8,159 nucleotides of DNA from JBMYQA01 sp049600855 (lineage in GTDB: Bacteria > Bacteroidota > Bacteroidia > Cytophagales > Flammeovirgaceae): the NCBI GenBank assembly GCA_049600855.1, contig JBMYQA010000277.1, positions 1 through 8,159 of the forward strand. Reading direction: 5' to 3'. The notes under the pieces were generated by a model. It was given only the letters and a program-made list of their open reading frames with translations, was not told where the DNA came from and made no database searches. The position numbers and the translations under genes were made by a program. Below are positions 1 to 7,500 of the stretch, piece after piece. Position 1 is the first letter of the stretch, and each line of letters begins with the position of its first letter.

Positions 1-8
1 ACAACCGA

Positions 9-26
9 AAAAATCTAGTGATTTTT
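9..26. terminator. Possible weak AT-rich hairpin upstream of the glycosidase gene
   Basis: The arms AAAAATC (9-15) and GATTTTT (20-26) pair perfectly over 7 bp around a 4-base loop. The run of T in the right arm, and of A in the left arm on the other strand, would suit a small intrinsic terminator for a gene lying to the left of the window. The stem has a single G-C pair and is weak, and the upstream gene cannot be seen, so this is only a candidate. Confidence 0.25.
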
Positions 27-81
27 CCTATAACAAACCATTCGTGATAAACACTTCTGTATACTTTTTCTTCTGATAACT

Positions 82-2325
82 ATGAAACTCAAATACCTTA
101 TTCCTATAATCCTATTGGCTTTGGCATGTAACACAACTAATGAACACTTTCCAGAGGGAACCTTGTATCACTCGGAGCACTACCAAGTGTTTACAGATTC
201 AGTGAAATGGGGAGATGAAACCGCAACAATCATTTCTCCTACCGAAATTCATTCCACGTTTAACGGCAATGATCATCCGCAAAAGCAGGGTGGAAAATAC
301 CGTTGGAAGCTGAATACAGATATCAGTAACTACCCAAGCTACAGCTCCGATATTCCTTTGGTAAGTGCCTTGTACAATCTATCCTTGGAAGAGTTGGAAA
401 AGAATAAAACACCTGATGGACAATTGTACAACACTGGCGCGAAATGGGAAGGCGTGTGGACGCGCGATGTGAGTTACAGCTTTTTATTAGCCATTGCCTA
501 CCTCGATCCTGAAATTGCCAAGCGGTGTTTAATGAAAAAAGTGAAGGGTGATATGATTGTGCAAGATACGGGCTCAGGAGGATCGTGGCCTGTGTCTAGC
601 GATCGGATGACTTGGGTATTAGCCGCTTGGGAAATTTATAAAGTTACGGGCGAACAGGCTTGGCTCGAACAGGTTTATCCGATCATTAAAAAGTCAGTAG
701 ATGCAGATTTTGAAACCATCTATTATCCCGAAAGCTTAGCCTTAGGCGAATCCTCTTTTTTAGATTGGCGAGAGCAAAGCTATCCCAAGTGGATGAAGCC
801 GATTGATATTTATCGTTCAGAAAACTTGGGAACCAATGTGGTGCATTATCAAACCTGTAAAATTTTGGCAGAGATGAGCGCATTGATGGGTGAAAATGGA
901 AGAGCATATGCTAGGCGGGCGAAGCAGCTTCAAGAAAAAATGGATGAAGAATTATGGTTGGCGGATCAAGGGTATTATGCGCAATATCGTTATGGCAAAC
1001 ATCATTTATCCGTATCGCCACGCTCAGAAGCATTGGGAGAAGCATTGGCGGTTTTATTTGATGTTGCGGAAGAGAAAGAACAAAGAAGTATTGTAGCCAA
1101 TACGCCCGTTTCTCCTTATGGCGTGCCTTGCTTTGCCCCACAAATCCCCAACATGGAGCCTTACCATAACAATGGCGTTTGGCCGTTTGTACAGGCTTAT
1201 TGGAATATGGCTGCGGCCAAAGTGAAAAATGAAAAGGTGCTTCGACATGGTTTGGCAGCTTTGTATCGTGCTGCGGCTTTATTTTTAACTAATAAAGAAA
1301 ATATGGTGGCCGAAAGTGGTTTGGCGGAAGGAACAGCCATTAATTCTGATCGACAGTTGTGGAGTGTAGCTGGGAATCTCGCTATGGTTTATCGCATATT
1401 TGCAGGCATGCGTTTTGAAAAAGACAAGCTCGTGTTTGAACCCATCATCTTGAAAGAATATGGAGGAACGCAAACCATTAAAGGCTTTAAATACCGAAAT
1501 GCCACATTTGATATCACCATTAAAGGCTATGGGACAGTGGTTGATCACTTTTTTGTGGATGGGAAAGATCAACGACCTGAAATTTCATCAGACTTATCGG
1601 GACATCATACCATCGAAATTAAAATGATGAATAATGATTTTAAATCCTCAAAAATAAATTTACAACCCATCACATTTGCTCCTGAAACTCCCGTGATTAA
1701 TAGAGCGGCAGACGAGTTTAAATGGAATGCGATTGAAGGTGCCAAAAGTTATAAAATCTTTGAGAATGGTAAATTAGTTACCACGCAAACCGATACAACT
1801 TATGTTATTGATAAAGGTTCATTTGCCGAATATCAGGTGATGAGTGTCAATGAGGAAGGTGTAGAATCTTTTTTGAGTGAACCGGTAATTACGGGTGGGT
1901 TTATGATTGTGCAAGCCGAACGATTTGCGGAACGATCTCGTTTGCCTTATCAGAATTATTCAGGAAAGGGATTTGTAGCATTGAGCAAAGAGAAAAATAC
2001 AGCTATTGAAATGGAGGTGAAGGTTGAAGAGAAAGGAACCTATTTGGTGAATTTCCGCTATGTGAATGGAACTGGTCGGATGTGTTGTGCCAATACCTGT
2101 GCCTTGCGGACGCTTTTTGTAAATGGCAAAAAGATTGGTACGTCCGTTTTTCCCGTAATTGAAGAAAATCAATGGTCGGATTGGGGCGAAAGTAATTTCT
2201 TGAAAGTGGAACTCAAGAAAGGAAAACATCAATTTAAACTGAGCTTTGAACCGTTTAATGAAAACATGAATGTCGATGTAAATACATTAATGCTCGATCG
2301 ACTCGTTTTGCGGAAAATAGATTGA
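82..2325 (+). CDS. Exported lipoprotein six-hairpin glycosidase with Fn3-like and CBM6/35-like domains
   Basis: Predicted glycoside hydrolase of 747 residues acting outside the cytoplasm; its substrate is unknown. Seen: a short N-terminal signal peptide with Lys2/Lys4, a hydrophobic core and a lipobox (ALAC, Cys16), so it is probably lipid-anchored. An N-terminal beta region follows to about residue 85, then an (alpha/alpha)6 barrel to about 450. The barrel carries WTRD (126-129), DWRE (228-231), YHNNGVWP (361-368) and AEG...DRQLWS (415-428). These resemble the conserved loops of glucosidase, debranching-enzyme and rhamnosidase-type barrels. Asp129, Asp228, Glu231 and Glu416 are candidate catalytic residues by inference only. 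A beta domain (about 450-530), an Fn3-like domain (about 534-603) and a CBM6/CBM35-like domain (about 608-747, opening VQAE) complete it. The CBM contains the cysteine cluster C668, C669 and C673. ATG at 82 is chosen because it gives the signal peptide. Gene length and frame look intact. The barrel class is fairly sure, but the GH family and specificity are not. Confidence 0.8.
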   Translation: MKLKYLIPIILLALACNTTNEHFPEGTLYHSEHYQVFTDSVKWGDETATIISPTEIHSTFNGNDHPQKQGGKYRWKLNTDISNYPSYSSDIPLVSALYNLSLEELEKNKTPDGQLYNTGAKWEGVWTRDVSYSFLLAIAYLDPEIAKRCLMKKVKGDMIVQDTGSGGSWPVSSDRMTWVLAAWEIYKVTGEQAWLEQVYPIIKKSVDADFETIYYPESLALGESSFLDWREQSYPKWMKPIDIYRSENLGTNVVHYQTCKILAEMSALMGENGRAYARRAKQLQEKMDEELWLADQGYYAQYRYGKHHLSVSPRSEALGEALAVLFDVAEEKEQRSIVANTPVSPYGVPCFAPQIPNMEPYHNNGVWPFVQAYWNMAAAKVKNEKVLRHGLAALYRAAALFLTNKENMVAESGLAEGTAINSDRQLWSVAGNLAMVYRIFAGMRFEKDKLVFEPIILKEYGGTQTIKGFKYRNATFDITIKGYGTVVDHFFVDGKDQRPEISSDLSGHHTIEIKMMNNDFKSSKINLQPITFAPETPVINRAADEFKWNAIEGAKSYKIFENGKLVTTQTDTTYVIDKGSFAEYQVMSVNEEGVESFLSEPVITGGFMIVQAERFAERSRLPYQNYSGKGFVALSKEKNTAIEMEVKVEEKGTYLVNFRYVNGTGRMCCANTCALRTLFVNGKKIGTSVFPVIEENQWSDWGESNFLKVELKKGKHQFKLSFEPFNENMNVDVNTLMLDRLVLRKID

Positions 2326-2345
2326 GTGGTATGTAACTTTACCAC
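2326..2345 (+). promoter_or_regulatory. Small hairpin and possible weak promoter between glycosidase and mazG
   Basis: Directly after the glycosidase stop codon, GTGGTA (2326-2331) pairs with TACCAC (2340-2345) around an 8-base loop. No T-tract follows, so it is a poor terminator. Overlapping it, TAACTTTA (2334-2341) matches the Bacteroidota -7 consensus TAnnTTTG except for the last base, and a TTTG lies at 2307-2310, roughly at -33 spacing. It could be a 3' stem protecting the upstream message, a weak internal promoter for mazG, or chance. Confidence 0.22.
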
Positions 2346-2361
2346 AAATAAGTAAAAAATT

Positions 2362-3168
2362 ATGGTAGATCATACAGACGAAAAATACAGTGAAGCTTTT
2401 CAGCGCCTACTCAAAATTATGAATGAATTGCGAGAGCAATGTCCTTGGGATCGGAAACAAACCATGGAAAGTCTTCGACATTTGACCATTGAAGAGACTT
2501 ATGAATTGTCAGATGCCATCTTAGAGGGCAATATGGATGAGGTGAAAAAGGAGTTAGGCGATTTGATGTTGCACTTGGTGTTTTATTCCAAAATTGGTGC
2601 TGAAAAGGGAAGTTTTGACGTAGCGGATGTGATTCATGGCGTATGTGAGAAGTTAATCACACGTCATCCTCACATTTATGGCGATGTGAAGGTGAAGGAT
2701 GAAGAAGAGGTGAAACAAAACTGGGAAATGCTCAAACTGAAAGAGAAAGGAAATAAAAAGGTTTTGGGAGGCGTTCCCAAGTCATTGCCAGCTTTGGTAA
2801 AGGCTTTTCGAATTCAAGAAAAGGCAAGCGGAGTAGGTTTCGATTGGGACAATAAAGAACAGGTTTGGGAAAAAGTACAGGAAGAAATGAGCGAGTTTAA
2901 GGAAGCTTACCACGCAGACATAGGCAAAGCAGAATTGGCGAATTCCAAAACAGAAGAAGAGTTTGGCGATTTGATGTTTGCCCTCATCAATTATGCTCGT
3001 TTCCTGAATATTAATCCTGAAACGGCACTGGAACGTACCAATAAGAAGTTTATCAAGCGGTTTAATTACTTAGAAGAGGAATCTAAAAAAGCGGGAAAAC
3101 AACTCGGCAGCATGAGCTTGGAGGAAATGGATGCGTATTGGGAAAAGGCCAAAACATTGGAAATGTAG
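2362..3168 (+). CDS. mazG: Nucleoside triphosphate pyrophosphohydrolase MazG
   Basis: Cytoplasmic all-alpha NTP pyrophosphohydrolase. The family cleaves NTPs and dNTPs to the monophosphate plus pyrophosphate, cleans nucleotide pools and, in E. coli, lowers (p)ppGpp. The 268 residues match the usual two-domain MazG (E. coli about 263). Seen: the family signature CPWDRKQT (27-34) near the N-terminus. The first domain has an ExxE...ExxD magnesium site at Glu45/Glu48 and Glu64/Asp67. The second domain has an equivalent set at Glu175/Glu178 and Glu200/Asp203. Both metal sites look intact, although in E. coli the C-terminal domain does most of the work. ATG 2362 is preceded by an in-frame TAA at 2353-2355, so the start is well bounded; no clear Shine-Dalgarno sequence is present, as is common in Bacteroidota. 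It lies 36 bases after the glycosidase gene and could be read through from it, but the two have no evident functional link. Confidence 0.95.
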   Translation: MVDHTDEKYSEAFQRLLKIMNELREQCPWDRKQTMESLRHLTIEETYELSDAILEGNMDEVKKELGDLMLHLVFYSKIGAEKGSFDVADVIHGVCEKLITRHPHIYGDVKVKDEEEVKQNWEMLKLKEKGNKKVLGGVPKSLPALVKAFRIQEKASGVGFDWDNKEQVWEKVQEEMSEFKEAYHADIGKAELANSKTEEEFGDLMFALINYARFLNINPETALERTNKKFIKRFNYLEEESKKAGKQLGSMSLEEMDAYWEKAKTLEM

Positions 3169-3186
3169 TGCCTTTGTTGGAAATGT
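3157..3186 (+). repeat. Short direct repeat spanning the mazG stop codon
   Basis: TTGGAAATGT occurs at 3157-3166 and again at 3177-3186, exactly 20 bases apart. The bases after each copy are loosely similar (both contain TGCCT). The first copy holds the last mazG codons and the T of its TAG stop; the second lies in the untranslated gap. It looks like an old, partly decayed small tandem duplication. No function is indicated. Confidence 0.5.
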
Positions 3187-3246
3187 GTTTGCCTGTTGAG
3201 ATCGGAAATAAATGCGAATAATCGGGAAGGTGTATGGAATTATACC

Positions 3247-3267
3247 GATCTTTCCTCAAGAACGATC
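3247..3267. promoter_or_regulatory. Imperfect dyad upstream of the FIST gene, possible operator
   Basis: A 21-base imperfect palindrome is bounded by GATC at both ends (3247-3250 and 3264-3267) and centred on 3257. Eight of ten base pairs match, including TTC/GAA blocks inside the GATC ends. It ends 25 bases before the FIST start codon, where a transcription factor could control that gene. No good Bacteroidota promoter (TTTG...TAnnTTTG) was found in the 124-base gap, so the assignment to regulation is inference. A dyad of this quality can also occur by chance. Confidence 0.25.
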
Positions 3268-3292
3268 AACAAACTAAACGAATAAAACTGAT

Positions 3293-4435
3293 ATGAAGAT
3301 AGCTCAACGATTTTGGACAGCAAGAGACGGTTGGGAGTTAATTGAAGGAGATGAGGAACAAGCGCGGAAGGCGCAGCTCGTATTTGCCTTTGGAGGTCGC
3401 AAGGCGTTGGAAGAGAAAACGCATTACGAAAAACTCCAAGTGTTTTTTCCGAATGCACAAATTCTGACAGGTTCTACCGCTGGAGAAATCATCGATGTAG
3501 AAGTACATGATGATTCGATTGTGGCTACAGGAATTCAATTTGAGCATACTCAGATTGAAACCGCCATTGTACCTGTAAATGATCGAGAAAGCTATGAGGT
3601 TGGTAAAACACTTGCAGGAAAAATCTCGCATCAGGATTTAAAGCATATCTTTATTCTGTCAGATGGTGGAAAAGTAAATGGAACGGACTTGATTAGGGGT
3701 TTTAAAGAAAATGTGCCAACTAATGTGACGATTACAGGAGGCTTGGCTGGTGATGCAGCCAATTTTTCGAGGACTTTAGTCGGGTTAAATGCAGCACCTG
3801 ATGAAGGAAATGTGGCTTGTGTAGGGTTTTATGGAGATCGTTTGAAGATCGGATTTGGCTCAGTAGGTGGTTGGGATCCGTTTGGTCCCGATCGAATCAT
3901 TACCAAATCGGATAAAAACGTATTGCATGAGCTCGATGGGAAACCCGCATTGGAGCTTTACAAAACCTATTTGGGCGAACAAGCAGAAAAATTACCTGGT
4001 TCGGCTTTACTTTTTCCATTAAGTATGCGGAAAAGCATCGAAGATAAAGAGGAAGTGGTGCGCACGATCTTAACCATTGATGAAGCACAACAAACCATGA
4101 CTTTTGCGGGTGATTTACCAGAAGGAAATATCACCCGGCTGATGAAAGCAAATTTTGATCGTTTAGTCGATGGAGCTCACAAAGCTGCCGAAGGAAGTGT
4201 ATCTACTATTGGAAGTTTTATCCCCGAACTCGCCTTATTGATCAGTTGTGTAGGCAGAAAGCTCGTGTTGGGACAACGCATTGAAGATGAGGTCGAAAGT
4301 GTGCGAGAAGTAATAGGAGATGAACCGATTATTACGGGTTTCTATTCCTATGGTGAAATTGCCCCCAGCTTAGGAACGGTAAATTGCAAACTGCACAATC
4401 AAACCATGACCATCACATTAATGGCTGAGGAATAA
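3293..4435 (+). CDS. Stand-alone FIST sensor-domain protein (FIST_N + FIST_C)
   Basis: Predicted cytoplasmic sensory protein of 380 residues made only of the two FIST halves. FIST domains are proposed to bind small ligands, perhaps amino acids, and in other bacteria often sit in or beside histidine kinases, chemoreceptors or cyclic-di-GMP enzymes. Seen in order: GSTAGEI (60-66) and GGLAGDAANF (149-158) in FIST_N; GWDPFGP (193-199) with ELDGKPALELY (213-223) at the junction; and FYSYGEIAP (about 350-358) followed by a closing HNQTMT strand in FIST_C. No signal peptide or membrane segment is visible, and no kinase, GGDEF or helix-turn-helix output domain is attached. ATG 3293 is the first start after an in-frame TAA at 3275-3277. 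The gene is 124 bases from mazG and ends facing the convergent macroglobulin gene, so no partner is adjacent on its 3' side. Family assignment is firm; ligand and partner are unknown. Confidence 0.92.
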   Translation: MKIAQRFWTARDGWELIEGDEEQARKAQLVFAFGGRKALEEKTHYEKLQVFFPNAQILTGSTAGEIIDVEVHDDSIVATGIQFEHTQIETAIVPVNDRESYEVGKTLAGKISHQDLKHIFILSDGGKVNGTDLIRGFKENVPTNVTITGGLAGDAANFSRTLVGLNAAPDEGNVACVGFYGDRLKIGFGSVGGWDPFGPDRIITKSDKNVLHELDGKPALELYKTYLGEQAEKLPGSALLFPLSMRKSIEDKEEVVRTILTIDEAQQTMTFAGDLPEGNITRLMKANFDRLVDGAHKAAEGSVSTIGSFIPELALLISCVGRKLVLGQRIEDEVESVREVIGDEPIITGFYSYGEIAPSLGTVNCKLHNQTMTITLMAEE

Positions 4436-4487
4436 GGCAGGTAATTGAACAGAATTGGTGACAAAGTTTTATTGCTGACCATAATCG

Positions 4488-4520
4488 AAAAACCATTCCT
4501 GAAAATCAAGAATGGTTTTT
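4488..4520. terminator. Bidirectional intrinsic terminator between convergent genes
   Basis: Perfect 11-bp inverted repeat: AAAAACCATTC (4488-4498) and GAATGGTTTTT (4510-4520) around an 11-base loop. Each strand reads a stem ending in five T, so the element can stop transcripts from both sides. It sits 52 bases after the FIST stop codon and 61 bases past the macroglobulin stop codon, the expected place between tail-to-tail genes. Confidence 0.85.
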
Positions 4521-4581
4521 ACTCGTCTAGATAGTAGTAAACTTTGGATGTGTTAACGGTAAGAAGTTTGTTTTGCTGCGT

Positions 4582-7500
4582 TTATTGACTTATTGAAACT
4601 TTCTCACCAGCCACCCAGCTTTTAAATTCATTGGTATAGTACAAATAAGCGGATGAGGCTGCTGCTTCATAATCTCCAGTGATATCTGCTTTTAAATCCA
4701 AGTGGATGGTTTTGATTTCATTAGGGAGCAATTGGCGGTAATACAGAACCACATTGCTACCGATCACTTCATAATAATCCACTATTCCTTTTTCTTGTAA
4801 TTCTTTGAGTTGCCAGGGTTGTGGCGATAAACCACCAGGAATACCAATAATGGCAATGGTCATCGGCTGTCCTTCTTCCTGCAAGTTTTTCAAGGTGGTG
4901 GATAAGCGAACCGTTTCGCCCATTTTAGCTTTTGGCGTATTCAATTTTGTAGCAAGGCTTACCGCACAGGCTTTACTGCTTTGCGGTAAATGCGTGCTGT
5001 AATTAATGGCTAAAGTATAAGGCAATGCCTTTTTGGTATTTTTGAATTTTACCTCCACCTGATGTTTCCCCTCTTTTAAATACGTTTCTAGCCCATCAAT
5101 GATAATAGCTCCTTGCTGCCCTTTTTCAAAGTGCTTTGTGCTTACTTTTTTCCCGTCAACAAACACTTCAATATCACCTGATTCTGCCGTTCGCTTCGCA
5201 TAGCTCGCAAATTCAGTTAATGCTTTTAAAGCCATAATGGTGCTTTGTGTATTGCCATAACCGCCATATGCGGAACGATTTTGCATGATGTATTTGGTAG
5301 CCGCATGAATCACTTGAGTAGATTTATCGGCTGCTTTTAAGTTAGCTAATACGCTCAATGCGGTTGTTTCAATGGTTAAGGCTTTTCCTGTCGATCGTGT
5401 GACCGAATGGGACAGGCCATCAAAACGGCCATCCTGTTTTTGTTTTTGGTTGAGCACTGCTAGTAAGGAAGTTGCTCTTTTATCATTTACATTAAACAAG
5501 GCATTTATCGTAAGCGCCATTTGATAAGGATCGTTGTCCTTTTTAGCGATCGCTACAGCTGCATCAATTTCCTTTTTGATTTCATCCACATAACCAGCCT
5601 CAGAAAGTGCATACACAATATAAGCATTGGTGATTTTATCATCGGCTCGACCAAAACTGTCTAATGCACGAGGGTTACGAGCAAATCCGCCTTGATTGTC
5701 TTTTCGGGCCAATAACCAATTGGCAGTTCGATCTACCATTCCTTGATCTACTTGGTGATATACTTTACTCATATCAGCGAATTCCATTAAGCCATATGCC
5801 GTTAACGCCTCATGTCCAGGAGCACCGCCAAACCATTCGTAACCCTTTTCTGGCGTTTCGAAGGAGATTAAACGTTTGTAACCTTTATCGACTAATTGTT
5901 TGGCACGAGCTAATACAGTTTGATCTTCAAAGTCATATTCTTCTAAATATTGCATCACCATAATATTGGGATAAGTACTTGAAGAGGTTTGTTCAAAACA
6001 ACCATATGGTTCACGTAAGATGGATTCTATACCAGCCATCATATCACTTAAAGCGGTAGGATAAGCCGTCAGGTTTGCCCTTAGGGTACCTTTAACGGCA
6101 TGTGAAACTTCAAATTGATGCTTACCTTCTAGCTGATCACCTGAAATTGCAATGGAAACGGGAAAGCCTTTTGATACAATTTTTACTTCTTGAATAAAGG
6201 CATCGGTGTTTGTACCATCATCGAACTTAATTTTAAAATTTCCTTCGCTGGGTAGATTTTCAATTTTGAAAGGGAGGTACAACGTTTCAGCAGATTCCGC
6301 AGCTAACGACACAGTTGGAGGGATGCGTTCATGGCGTACCCAACCTGTTGGTGCTATGACGGTTAATTTACCCGCTATGTGTTTGGGCGTATTATTGGTT
6401 AAACTTAAGGGAATATACACCACATCGCCCATAGTGACTTCTACAGGTACTTTAGCATCCATACTGAAAGGAAGCTGTGTGAAATAGGTTTGTTCTTTCC
6501 TGCCAACTAATCCATCGGCACCAACACCCTCAGCAGTGGCTCTAAAAGAAGTGATGGCATCAGAATTGTAAAATTCAATAACGGCTTTTCCTCTACGATC
6601 TACCTCCACATTCCCTTTCCAATAAACGGTAGAACGAAAATCTGTTCGTATTTCAGGTTTTTCATGGGCTGTATAGATGGGAGCGGCAAATTCCCTTGCT
6701 CGATAATATGTTACTTTTGCTGGCAGCTTTTTTTCTTCTACCATCAAGCGATTGTCAAATACATCTGCATCCACAAATTCGATATCAGCCACTTCTTCAG
6801 CAACGGCCAGTTTTTCATTCATCGGTTTGAGGTCTTTATTAGCTTTTAGCTCGCCTTTAACCACTTCATTTCCTTCCATGATTTCCTCGTTCTTCACAAT
6901 GATTGGCTGTTCGATTAAGGGATCAACAGGCGCTTTTTCGGCACCAAAAGCCATTTCTTTATTTGCCGCATTACCTAAAGCGAGAGGTTTCACTGCTTGC
7001 CGTATTTTTAAACGATCAGCACCTGCACCATCCATTGCGTCTCCAAAAGCCATATCTTCTTCATACCAATAGGTATTATTAGATAAGTGGACCGTGAGGT
7101 TTTGATTATAATCTTGGATGGAAATAGAGCCTTGCTGTTCCCCCTTTTTTACGGTAATGATTTCCTGATTGTAGAGGGCATGGCCTTTGATGTAGAATTT
7201 ACCTGATTCATCCGTCTTTACTTCTTGACCAGTTGAATTCACATGAACGGTAGCACCATCGCACACTTTTCCATTTGATGTATATACCGTTCCCTGAATA
7301 ATGGCGCGTTCAGCAGCATGGGCAAAAACAGGAGCTTGATTACTCAAAATTTCCTTCCAAGTAAAACGTCTCCAACCTTGCGTAAGCATCAAATAATCTA
7401 AAGCCTCAGCTGCTTTTTCTTCATGATCATCAAAATAGAAGTTGGGTTCATAAACCTCACTTGTTAAGTCGGGTTCCAATAGCAATTTGGATAAAATATG

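Noticed and set aside
62..69. TACTTTTT upstream of the glycosidase as a Bacteroidota -7 promoter element
   Set aside because: It lacks the final G of TAnnTTTG, leaves only about 12 bases before the start codon, and has no TTTG at the -33 position.
911..1248. Overlapping minus-strand open frames inside the glycosidase gene
   Set aside because: They are composition shadows of the (+) coding sequence, which has clear protein-family motifs across the whole interval. None of them resembles a known protein.
3169..3285. mazG frame stays open for 38 codons after its TAG stop (to TAA 3283-3285), suggesting readthrough or selenocysteine-like recoding
   Set aside because: The translated stretch is Cys/Trp-rich at first, then unlike a MazG tail, and MazG is already full length at the TAG. 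An open run of this length is expected by chance fairly often.
4521..4581. TAAACTTTG near 4539-4547 as a promoter element
   Set aside because: The spacing within the element is one base too long for TAnnTTTG, and it lies between two convergent gene ends where no gene would be driven.
6752..7072. Ser/Ala-rich open frame of about 106 codons on the + strand, antisense to the macroglobulin linker
   Set aside because: It mirrors the Glu/Lys/Ala-rich codons of the real gene on the other strand, has no recognisable domain, and no promoter or independent spacing supports it.
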